In this document: in pieces, positions 26,001-37,219 of the stretch
Layout of the letters: every line of letters starts with the position of its first letter
How positions within the stretch are numbered: position 1 is the stretch's first letter
DNA from: Cloeon dipterum
Lineage: Eukaryota > Arthropoda > Insecta > Ephemeroptera > Baetidae
Direction of reading: 5' to 3'
NCBI RefSeq assembly: GCF_949628265.1
Contig: NC_088788.1
Coordinates: forward strand, 30,552,335-30,616,334
Length of the DNA stretch: 64,000 nt
Made by a program: the position numbers and the translations under genes
The notes under the pieces: model-generated
What the model saw: the letters and a program-made list of their open reading frames with translations, nothing else
Databases searched by the model: none
Told to the model about the DNA's origin: nothing

Positions 26001-27048
26001 CGGCGAGAGAAACTCGGGCGGCCCGAGGCCTCCACACCCGCGCCGCGCTCCAGCATCTTTCCTCGGCTATCACATCCTCGCGACGCGTCCGCTGTGCACA
26101 CACGCTGCGCTGACCACCTCGACGGTCGCGCTCCACTACACCCGCCAGACATCTCAACTGCATAACTGGAGCGATTTCCTCTTGCACACATACACACACG
26201 ATCTTTCAAAACGGAAAACCGCTCTTTCCTCTCAACATATGCATAAAACTATGCAGTGCCACATTTGTCTTTTAAGTGGAACAAAAGTGAATCCGTTTTT
26301 CTAATTAACAGCGTGCAAAGACATTATTTTCTAGAGGCTAATTTTAATTGCTATATTGAGAGATGCTTTTTCAATCAATTTCTGTCCAACCTAATTTATG
26401 CTCTTGCATTTTTATTGGAAAGTCGATCATTAAAGCATTAAACACACAAACATAACTACTCAATCAAGATCTCATTAGACTATAAAAAATTGATTGATAA
26501 TGTGCTGAATAAAGAACAAAAACATTCGATTGTTTATTGCTTGCATATTTGAGAATGTGATGAATTCCGTGATGTAAGGTACACTAATAATTATTATTAC
26601 GAGATGAAATCAGTCTCGGAGAGCAATTAGAGGCAGGCATTAATAAGACGCATTCACGGCGTTATAGTATGTAATAGTAACATGCGCAATCAATCGTGGA
26701 ATTTCTAGCTATATACCTCGATTTGGACGTCTGATTAATTACTATCTTCTTTTTAGCACTTACACATTAAAAGAAATATGAAAAGCGTATGAAAATTTAT
26801 TCATTATTTTTTATTATCTTTTCAACGGTTTCACTAAGTAAAATAGTAATGTGACCCCAAGCCATGTGCTTTCCTCTATTTCATCGTTTTTTAAATGCTA
26901 TCTTTTCAATCATTCCTAGCCATTTAAACTAGCAAGTAGATCAATATTTTTAAGAAACACGCTTAAAACTATGCACGTTACTAAATTTTAATCAATAAAT
27001 CGCTTAGCATCTAATTTTCATCAATTAATATTTTTATAAGGTAACGTG

Positions 27049-27097
<49 letters not shown>

Positions 27098-30000
27098 GTG
27101 TGAATTTATTGCTCTTGTAAATTCTATTATTTCAAAATCAAATAGTTAACTATTCTCAGAGATTTTTTTGATATGAAATGTTTTAAATTTACATTTAGAA
27201 ATTAAATATCACTTATGTGTAAACAGTTAAAAGACTCAATTCTATATGCTATTTTATCATTGCGATAATATAATAGAAATATTATAGCCATTACATCAAC
27301 CAAATTACAACAAATTTTATAATTTCCAAAATTGTAGTTTCCAGTGGTTAGATTAATTACTGCTAAGATTCCTAATTCAGCCAGAAAAGAAAAAAATGGA
27401 GACGTTTTCACTGCTGAAGCCGTGACATATCCTCTCGTGCAAATCGCATTTTTTCTGCAAACTAGCTGACTTTTTCGCAATTCTTTCACTTTTGCGCACG
27501 GCTAAAGAGCGTGAGTTCTCTGTCTCCGCGTCGTTTTTGCCCCGGCCGCACACCTTTGTGCCGTACTGCGAACCGAGGGCACAACTAAATGCATATAAAT
27601 ATTACACACTCAGAAAATACAATCTCGCAGCGGCAATCGCAATTAATTTTTCAGGGCGTCGGCCAGCCAGCAAGGAGCAGGAAAATTACTCGATTAATTT
27701 ATTCATTTTCGCTCGCCGTGTGTGTGCTCTCGGAAATAATTTTCCCATCGGCCACGCTCATCACCCGTCCTCCGTAGGATGGAATTAATAATCGAGCGCA
27801 GAGAAAATGTAATTTTTTCCAAGCGAGAGATGCAGGTCGCGAATTTGCAGCTTGGACTGGTCGTCGGAAAGCGTCTCTCTGTCGATATGTATCGCATTAA
27901 TTTTCCGAGCACGCGGTTCATTCGTCGTGCAGGCTCATTTGAGAAAAAGGCCTCGTCTCGCGTTTTTGACGAGGGTCGACCGGTCGGCTCGAAATTGCAG
28001 CCGCATGTCCATTTTTGGCGCGATGACCAAAAGCTGAAGCGTCTCGCGCCGCTTTTTTGCACCCTCCGCGCACGCACTTCTCCCTTTCGCTATACCTCCA
28101 GTAGTTGCCTTTGTGTTTCCGCGAATCCGCCGCCCGCGCGAAAAAAGCAGCCTTGCCGATGGACACTGGTCTCGTCGGTGCCTTTTTCGGACTCAAAGTG
28201 AGCCTACCACCCTTCCGAAAATGCAACGGCCAGACTGCCTTTTCATATATCCAATAAGGGTGCACGTTTTTACACCAACGCAGTTTTAATTTTTTAATAT
28301 TGCTGTTCGCGTCCTGTTATCAACAAAATGTGGAGATGCACTCAATTTTATTTTTAAAATCACAAATTTCGTTACTAGAGCGTTTTCAGTTCTTCAATAT
28401 TAAATTATTTATATGCCTGCAATAATTATCGTGGTTAGTCTCTACACAACTTTTTACCAGAGTGAATTTAATCCGCAATTCGTGGGGATAATTTTGTCTC
28501 TTAAAATATTATCCATAAAAATTAGGTAAAAGCTTAAGTTTGCCTTCAGTTCCGCTTAAATTTATTGTTAATTGTTTTCTTGCAAGTTGGTGTGCTGATC
28601 AGTACAGCAGGTACAGTCTCCCTACTGAAAATCATGATTTATTTCGCCAAAAGGACAACTTACATCATATTATTCGTCAAACTATTAGATGATCGTGACG
28701 CAAGAGGATTCGAAATCAAACGAGAAAACATTGATAAGGTAATAATTTTTTAGATATTAGGAAAACCTTGATTTTATTTTATGCTTGGTTCTGATTCGAC
28801 TATTGAACATTGCATCAATAAATTTACATTAAATTTCACTAACAATTAAGTCAATATACTACTTACTTTATTGTTTCTCCTGAAAACGATCATCACTAAA
28901 TTGGATTCTAGAAGACAGTAAAATTTCATTGATCATAGCAGTCATTTGGTATTTTCAAACCATGCCAATCCAAATCTATTAGTGTGGCTCGCCCTTTGAT
29001 ATATTTTATTTTTCACAATAACTATTACTCCTATATACCTAAACTAAAGTTATTGATTACTAAATTTTCCATATCGTTACGGTATGTATAAATTTGCGTT
29101 ATAGTGAAGCTCATATTGTCTATGAGGAACTCTTTTCAGCATCCCCTTCAACCTTAAGAACCAAATGCTAAATCCTCATGCAGCATATAGCGGCAAGTGC
29201 AAAGAAAGCTCGTGGCTGGGCGGTCAAGGAATTTGACCCCGCAGCTTTTACCGCGAGGGCGGTCTGATTTGTTTTCGCGTTTTAAGAGCGATTTGCGTCC
29301 GACAACAAAGAGCGGAATTTTTATATGCGCATTTTATTGCCAAGTGCCTTACTTTCGCGATCGATTTGCTGGCTTGCGTCGATATTTCTCTCTCAACTTT
29401 GACCCGTGCGCGGAATTGTTTCCACCTCGACATCGGTAGGGAATTTTTCTCTCCGACCTTTGAGTTTTCTGACTGCTGGGAGCAGTTAAAATATGTGTCT
29501 CGAGTGGACAGCTGGTCGGCAGATGCGACCAATGCTGCTGGTCGTTTCGCGGATTGAAAATCGAGAGGATTTTCAGATGATGACCCGCATAGCCGAGAGC
29601 GAATTCGCGCAGATGAGCTGCTCGTCACGTCTTCTTTGGTGATGCATGTGGCACGTGCCCCAAGAAATCATTTTCCGGAGACTGCTGGTGCCCGCATATT
29701 ATCGAGATCTACGAGCATTTTTTGGCAAACGAGCTGCGCGCAGGTGAGCGGAGAGAAAAAGGGTAAAAACTAGCAGAGGCCGTGACTCGGTTGCTCAAAA
29801 TGCGCGGAAACCGATGGAGCGTCTTGCCAATGCTCAATGCTTTGAATATTGATAAAAACTTGGCAAATCGGCATGGCCGCACTACTATTTGCAACAAAAA
29901 GGTCGAGAGACCAACAACCATGGAATCGAACAAAAAGAAATATTGTTTCTCAATTATGAAACAAGATCATGAGACACTGTTGCCACACGTAAAATCAGAA

Positions 30001-32340
30001 GCAAGTAAATTATGTCTAGTAGTTCCATTTAAAAATATCCTTTTTAGAATTTGCTTTTAAATTAATTTTAAGGAAAATAAAATTCTTCAGTCAATGAATA
30101 AAACCTGTTATATTTTATTCTACTTAAATCGACAGACTTTTCCAGTATTTATTTTTGCCACAAAGACAATTAAATCTGTTAATGAGAGCTATATGCTCTA
30201 AACAAGGATTATTGTTCTGTTCATTACCCACGCTTTTAACTTCTAATTAATTGTTTTCAATGTTAATAACGAGCAGACAATTGAGCTCCATTGTTAATCT
30301 GAAGAATTATATCAAGCCACCAACAGACATCCGTTCGGAATGCAATCGAGTAAGGATGAGACAAAAGCAACAATATCGTTTTATAGAACATAATCGTGAT
30401 ATTTTCCGTTTTTTCTTCTGCAACCATGAGGCACATTGATGATGATGTTTTGATGTTTGCATCAGAACACACATAAATCAAATTGACATCACTGCTGAAA
30501 AACACTTGCTCTTTTTGTAGCAGCTGCAGAATCGAGCCGCGTTTCCTAGAAAACGCGCTGGATTAACTTTTTATGGTATCCTAAGTGAGTGTCTGCGGCA
30601 ATTTGGAGAGCGGAGCAGAGCAAACGAGAGAGATGCTCTCTCACAATCAGCCAGCCGCGATTTTGGTCTAGGTCGGGAGCAGGAAGCAATAAAAGTAAAA
30701 AGCTCTCCCGTGTGCTCCTCTATCTAATAAAAACGAGTCGGAATGGATATTAACAAAACGAAACGACGAGTCACTCTTCTTTGCCCGTCCGCCTCCGCAC
30801 TGCAACATCTCCAAACCATTTCAATGGGTGGTAATCGACTTAAAATGTTCTCATTCTCTGGAAATCCCCTGAACTGACTTTGCCGAGTTTCCATCATCTG
30901 TTTGAAAAACTCATAGAAATGATGATTACGATTAACACATTACAATAATTTAGTATACTAAAATGTGCACCATTCTTTGTCCACAATTAAAAAAGTCCTG
31001 GATAATATCTCATCTGAAATAAATTAGTTGCTCGCTCCTGAAATGTGAATTGGAGATTTTCCTACAACAAGAAGATTTTTAACAATTCAACTTCTCAGAA
31101 TTACTATCTCTACAGCTGTTGTATAAGTCATTGATTATTTTAAAAGCTATATTGATAATCAGTTTTAACCACTCGGCTCTACTGTAGAAGGAACTTCAAA
31201 TTGATGCAAGACCAATAGCCCTGAAAATCTTTTGTTTTTGAACTAAAAAATGTAAGCGAACAGATCTCATTGATACTCATCCAGTTCGTCATAATCGCAG
31301 TTTGTGTGTTGAATAAGTTTGTGGCAAACAAAGGCTTCGCCATTAAACCGGCTCGGAGCGCACCAATCTTTTTTCTGCCACTGTCCTTCAGCAAGCAAGA
31401 ATTTCAATTAATGCGAAAGAGAGACGCGTCGCCAAATAGGGGATGATGCTGCGGAATGAATCTTTTTTGCTGACAATAACCAGCTCTTTGTCGCCAAGCT
31501 GTCTCTCGGCAAAATCAACCACTCCAGTTTTCACGTGTCAAGGTATATCATGCATCCCTTCCTCTCGCAATAAGCGTTGATAAAACTACACATGTTACTT
31601 TTAATTTGCAGGCTTTTCTTTGTGCATATTTTAGATTTTGTGATTTACTTTTTAAATTGAGATCGTTGGCCAAATATTCAGTACGATAAAATTACAATAT
31701 ACAATGTTAACCAAATGCCCCATAGAAGTAAATAGCCTCACGATACGTGTATTTTCGATCATTAACACATTTTTTTAAATTTTGATTTTTCCAGTACAAT
31801 ATTAAAGTCCTTTTACAAAATAAATAATACGTGTCATATCCGAGTATAATTAATTATAATTAATTTATAATGTTGAACATAATAGTGCCTTTTCAATATT
31901 TTTGTATTTTATTTAATAATTTTTGCGCGCAATCATTTCATAGAAATAAATTTAAGAGGTTTAATAAAGTGCAATATATATTATTGCTGTTTTTGTGACT
32001 CTGCTAGAGCACTCAAATTGGATTAATTCTTGTCATTTTAATTAGTCTGCGTTAAATACTTCCTTTACGATTCTCCTAATTTTCTTATTTTTCTGTTTGA
32101 AATATTTACAAAGTTGGAACATGTCCAATGAAGTACCATCGACTGACGATGAAAAGGCGTATTAACTTTAGTAAGAAAGGTTAAAAGGCGCCATCTAGGG
32201 TTTCTCATCCCAAGCTATTATTCTTTCATTTCAAGTTTTAATTCAGGCGGGAAAGAGGCGAGGAATAGAGCTAATTTTGCCATGCATTTTTCATATTGCG
32301 TTGAATTCGATATTTTACATGACATTTCACTTTGTCAGTT
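20020..32340. other. Non-coding stretch between the hamlet region and the His-rich gene
   Basis: No gene is supported. GC-richer blocks lie at about 20700-21000, 22080-22460 (containing four CCGA tetranucleotides in a row near 22343), 23080-23640, 24300-24730, 25740-26230, 27480-28240 and 29190-29780. They are separated by AT-rich DNA. The longest open frames, near 25750-26300 and 21998-22417, exist on both strands of GC-rich blocks and match no domain I know. Parts are likely intronic or regulatory DNA of hamlet. Confidence 0.5.
27054..27094. repeat. (AT)n microsatellite, about 20 units
   Basis: Uninterrupted AT dinucleotide tract in a very AT-rich stretch. Confidence 0.95.
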
Positions 32341-32344
32341 CGAT

Positions 32345-32478
32345 TGGTAGTGGCGATTGCCACTAACCTCCGACAAAAGGTTGAATTTTGATTTTTGAAT
32401 CAATTGTAGAGTGGTTTATGCAACACTCAAATTTGTGTTATACATATTGTGATAAGTTACTGGCAATCGCTGCTACGA
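32345..32478. mobile_element. Small inverted-repeat (MITE-like) element
   Basis: The 22-base segment 32345-32366 and the reverse complement of 32457-32478 agree at 18 of 22 positions, with the shared core GCGATTGCCA. They enclose about 90 bases of AT-rich DNA without coding capacity. Each end is also partly palindromic by itself. This is the architecture of a miniature inverted-repeat transposable element, but a target-site duplication was not identified and no second copy was seen in the window. Confidence 0.45.
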
Positions 32479-32656
32479 CAATGAGGTACTCTTTTATTTA
32501 GATTATTTTCAATTGTATGGGAATAAATTCCTGAACACCAATAGGTGTCAACTTTTTTGGCGTTGTTTTAAATATAGCAGAGAAACCTTAATTGTTACAT
32601 GGATGCAAAAACTCTTTAAATAAACTTAAGCTCGTGTCGTTTTAAAATTAAAACAC

Positions 32657-32662
32657 TTTATT
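32657..32662 (-). terminator. Candidate polyadenylation signal of the His-rich gene
   Basis: The minus strand reads AATAAA about 200 bases after the stop codon at 32863, a normal 3' UTR length for a compact insect gene. Confidence 0.5.
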
Positions 32663-32862
32663 TCCACCTATATTTACAATCAATTCAGAAGTTACAATAT
32701 TCCTTACTATAATAAACTCAAACTTGTCATGGTTTTGGGGTCATATTTTTACATGTGTTTGGAGTCTCTAGTGATGAAAAAGCAAAACAAGTGACATAGA
32801 GTGAAAGCCAGAGCTGGCCAAAAAAGTGATGACTCGTTTAAGTTGTTTAACACAATGATAAA

Positions 32863-35847
32863 TCAGTACACTGGACTAACGCATTGGTCCCATGCCCTCT
32901 GCGGGCACCTGTAGGTTAGTTCGCACTGGCCTTTGCGCCCTGTGGAGGCAGCCAATGCAACCTTCTTGCTCAACACTTTGGGGATGGCCGGGTGAGTTAC
33001 TAACTGCCGCACGACTCTAAAACATGCACGAACCAAAGTAAATTCGATATCACGAGAGCTAAATTTATTACTCACATCCTGAGCACCTTCATCTCCAGGT
33101 CAGGCAGCTCGGTTGCAGGATCGTAGGCTTCACATGCAATGCGTTGCAAGCAGCCTAGGTTTTTAGGGTCAGCCAGACCTGAGCAGGTGAAAATAGACGC
33201 TAGCAAGGCTTCTCCGCCATTTGATCTTTGGGGCAGTTTATGTTGCTACTCAATTTAAAAATTGACGGTTAGAAGGAGATTATTACGTTATTGCCATGTT
33301 TGATTACCTCTTTGAGGAATTCCTGCAGAATAGCAATCTCTTGCATTCTCGACGAGCCGTTGCTCTCCTTCCTGAAAGGCGAGATTTCGTCAGCACGTGG
33401 TCCCAGATCTTCAAGAGCAGCCACGTCTTTTAAGTCGAAAGCTGGTGCCTCCCTGCGACGACGCCCTGCAACCCGCCAAACGTCTGCACAAACACCAAAT
33501 AATTTGGACCAACATGCTAGTCTTAGTAAATACAAAATTTTCCAGAAGTGCGATCTGGGAGAAGTGAAACCGATGTTTTAACTTTCCATCAAAGAATTTA
33601 AACAAGCTTTCATTGAACTGACCTGAGACAACGCCAAGCTGGAGCAGGATAGGGTTGGTGGCAAGGGCGGCAGCCGCGCCGAGCAGAGCGATTCCCGCCA
33701 GCGGCACCAGCACCCGCTTCAGGTTTTGATCCCTGGTTGGCACAAGACCATGGGGATGATGATGGGGGTGAGGATGGGGGTGCGGATGAGGATGAGGATG
33801 AATTTGTGGCTCATGTACCTCAGGGAAATGCACGTGGTGAGGGCTTCCTCCAGCAATCAGTCCCGCAGCGCCTGCTTCGTGATGAGGCAGTCCATCTGCT
33901 CTTTCAAGAATTACTTCATTCGACGTTTTAAATTTAATTTTAGAACTCACGCGACGGCAAGAACTGCGTCTCGTACTTCACGGCGGGAGCATGGCCATGA
34001 TGGGCTTGGTTTTCAGGCTGTGAGTAGTGCTCAACATTTTCAGGGGCTGCTGGGGCTTGCGCGTGCGCCACGGGCACGTACTGAATCGGCACATACTGGT
34101 AAGCAACCCCGTGTCCTTGCGGGTGGGGGTGGTGGTGACCCATCGTCGCCTCGTGGGCCCCATGAGATCCGGCGCTGCTACCAGGGATCACATGGTTTGC
34201 GTGCATCTGTAAGAAAATGAATTAGAATCAGATCATGAGAATTATTCATTATTTAGAAAGTTGATTTTCATAAACTATCAGTTATTTATGCATCACCCAT
34301 TTTTTTTAAATTACAAAATGGATTTGGAAGTTTTATTTTATAATTCTCTTTCATGATAAATTAAATCTAAAATAATTTATGTATAACACACAATGTTAAT
34401 AAATGGCAGAAAAACTAAATGCTCTACAAATATTATCAGGAGAACATTATTTCTTGAATCTAATTATCGTAGGAAATATCGTAACTAGGTAGGAGGTAAG
34501 CTTTTTTTGCTCTTTTTATCCCTGTCCTCTCGGACCGGGAAGGGCGCGCACTGCACTATCACGAATGCTGAAACCCGGGTCCCAATAACACCGCGAACGG
34601 ATAACATGGGCGCACCAGGCCGCACAGGGACCCAGCCCACTCAAGGGAACAAATAAGTTGGTTGTGTAAATGTGAACTGATCGTTAAGTATCTAAATCGA
34701 TATTGGTGCATGTTTCTTTCTGCTTTGTACAATTAAGTTTTAATTTGATTGAGGCGTAGTAGGCGCCTTGGGCATCGTTGCCGTTAATGTTTTCGCACGC
34801 AAAGGCTATTTGTTGAAACAAGGATTTGCCCTGAATATGTTTAATTGGCTGTACTCCAGTTCCGTTCTAACTCTCCTTGAACAATCAATTATTATCAGCT
34901 AAGAATAATTAGATGATTGATGAAAATGTACTTTGTGACCAAAAGTGGGCTGCCGCGATCTTGTGCTCTTATTGAAAAGTTGGAAATATACACAAAGTCC
35001 ATAGCGTTAATGAGAAAGTTGCGCGGTGAGTTAGTGGATTTTCATTTGCCGCAGCGTCATGAGGTAAATTAATGTGCCGACCGCTTTTATTTGTATCGTA
35101 CAGAGCGCGAAAGCATGAAAAGTGCTTTGCTGCTGGAGTAGAGAGACACACAGCGACTCACAGTAACGAATGAGTGCATTTGAATGAATATCACAAATCC
35201 CCTCCTCTTCATATTCAAACGCGCTGGCTGATCATCCTTACTTCTATTAGCAGAGTGCAAGATTTCGTTTTCTCTAAAATAATATCACTTATTCATAGAA
35301 TGACCTAGCTTTCCACTCATAAAATTTTAGAGCAAATTCTCATTAAATCGTCATCGCAATCTAGTTCTCAAACATTCTGCTTGCTATTCTTCATATTGGT
35401 TAATAACTTTTACTGGGGGAAGTTTGAAATAAAAAATTAGGCAGTTTGGTCTAATCAATGAATGTGGTATTCTAGCTCACAATCAGGGGTTTGCCCAAAT
35501 CAAATTAAAGAATAAAAATCGGTAAATTGAAAAGAGGAGAGTAATACCATTAAAGAAGAAGTTTTTCTGCAATTTGAACCTCCATTCCTAATTTTTTTAT
35601 TTTTCAAAGTTAAATCTATAGAGCGGAAATGCAGTTTTGAATCAACTGCTCTCACCTGGTGGTGGAGGTGCTGGTGGAGCGGCTGCGGCAGGTGAACATG
35701 CTGCAGACGGACATGTTCCTCAGGGAACTGCAGCTGAGCCACCCTGGGCTCGTTCCCTGTTGACTGGGGCTCCTTGTCCTTCTTCTGCACCACCACGGAG
35801 GTGGCGCCGGCAACCACGCACAGCACAACAAACGACCGCGTCCACAT
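32863..35847 (-). CDS. Histidine-rich secretory/membrane protein with a six-cysteine C-terminal region
   Basis: Six exons: 35847-35656, 34206-33951, 33898-33623, 33483-33308, 33245-33076 and 33016-32863. All junctions are GT-AG and in phase, giving 407 residues. Residues 1-20 look like a signal peptide (MWTRSFVVLCVVAGATSVVV). The region to about 200 is rich in His, Pro and Gln and includes a run of alternating His-Pro at 183-199. A hydrophobic segment covers about 209-230. A tetra-arginine at 249-252 resembles a furin-type site. The last part has six cysteines (321, 332, 338, 388, 394, 402), suggesting three disulfides. I do not recognise the family; the C-terminal Cys pattern suggests an arthropod-specific extracellular domain. 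Metal binding by the His runs is possible but only inferred. Intron 2 is just 52 bases and its exact acceptor (33899) was chosen to keep frame. Confidence 0.82.
34500..34650. other. GC-rich insert in intron 1 of the His-rich gene
   Basis: About 150 bases of GC-rich sequence sit abruptly inside an AT-rich 1.45 kb intron. The segment has no open reading frame of note and no clear polymerase III boxes. A short interspersed element or a retroelement fragment is possible. A regulatory island is the alternative. Confidence 0.3.
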
Positions 35848-37100
35848 GTCGCGGTGAAATGACTACTGTTGCCACCACGCGAGCCTCTTTATTTGATGCC
35901 TCTTCCTTCCTCTCTTCGCTCTGGAGACGCACGCGAGATGAGCATCTCCTCCGCATCCTACCACCTCAATTGCTTAACGCCACATAGCCTGTGCAATGCC
36001 CTCGAATCGGAAATGAGGATTAAGCTTTTTTCTTTTAGCATGCGCCTTTTCCACTTTTTTTAATGTTGATATCAGTGAAATAAATAAATATAAACACAAA
36101 GTTAAATATTTGAGTCTCAATAAAGTATGGACAAAATCTTTTTCGGTTTCTTGGAAGCATGCATTCTAAAATGTTTTTACACATTCCATTCATTGCCGTA
36201 TATTGTAAAAGTTGAGATAAATCGTAATATGAACAAATTAGTAGGTTTGATCAAAAACAACAATACCTTGCAACAATTTCACCCTCAAGATTCTCATCGC
36301 TTGTGGAAAAAATTGAATTCTTAAATTGTATTTTCCTTTCGATTTCAGTTTGTTTATCAAATTTATTTGTCACATTTTAAGATTAAATCGAGGAGCATTT
36401 TTAGCATATTTGCACTTTCAACGCAGTAAGTATTCCGCTATGCTTTATTTTGACAAAAATTCACGGAAGTTGGCCGGCCCGCTCACTGCGATTGTTCTGT
36501 GGATTGACGAGCGATGTTTTGGGAAGAGGCACTCGCGTTTGTCTTATTGTTTGCGTGACCGATGAGCACGCTGCACATTTCTTGACACTTTCCCTTATTG
36601 TCGCGCAACGCACAATGAGCAGACATAGTTAACGGGACGCGACACGCACGCGACTTTGTCGCTTCGCCTCCCTCACAACTTCACATCTTGCGCAATCCGC
36701 TTGAGTAATTAATTTCCTCGTGCAGAGGTAATCTTAATCAGCGCAAGTTATTTTGCAAAGAGAATGTAATGAGAGGGGAGGTCATTAAACTTTCAAAAAT
36801 TTTGGTTCAATTTTTTATCTGACTAATTTCCAAATCTAGATTTCGTCACGCTTCTATGAAAATGGTATTCACAAATGTACCGACTTATACTCATTTGTAC
36901 ATGCAACAGTCCCTAAACAATGCACAAATGGTTAAAAAATTCAACTGTGCGCTAAGTTATATTTTGCACATGTGTATTTTTATCACTTAAACTTCATTTA
37001 AGTTTTGTGCATCTTCAAGCCAAAATAAAACATTATACAGTTACGACCTTAATTCTAAACAATGTCTTTTTAAAATACATATATTACTGATTGATAGATT
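35657..37100. other. Spacer between the His-rich and SIAE-like genes
   Basis: The last bases before 35656 and the region 35848-37100 contain no supported gene. The 36450-36720 part is GC-richer and could include promoter elements of the His-rich gene, which starts at 35847. Short plus-strand open frames here have no recognisable domain. Confidence 0.5.
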
Positions 37101-37106
37101 TTTATT
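37101..37106 (-). terminator. Candidate polyadenylation signal of the SIAE-like gene
   Basis: AATAAA on the minus strand about 115 bases beyond the stop codon at 37220. Confidence 0.5.
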
Positions 37107-37219
37107 TTTCAATATTATCATGTTCAACAAACACAAATGTATATGAGTGATAAATATAATTTCTGAAAATAAATGTCTTTTTAAAATAAAATTTTTAGAA
37201 CAAAAATAGATTTGTAATT

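Noticed and set aside
25733-26304. Long frames on both strands (up to 183 codons)
   Set aside because: Similar open length in several frames of both strands points to composition, and the translations are Arg/Ser/Ala-rich without recognisable domains.
33726-34220. 164-codon plus-strand frame rich in Arg-Met
   Set aside because: It is the antisense shadow of the His-Pro repeat exons, whose spliced frame on the minus strand is phase-consistent.
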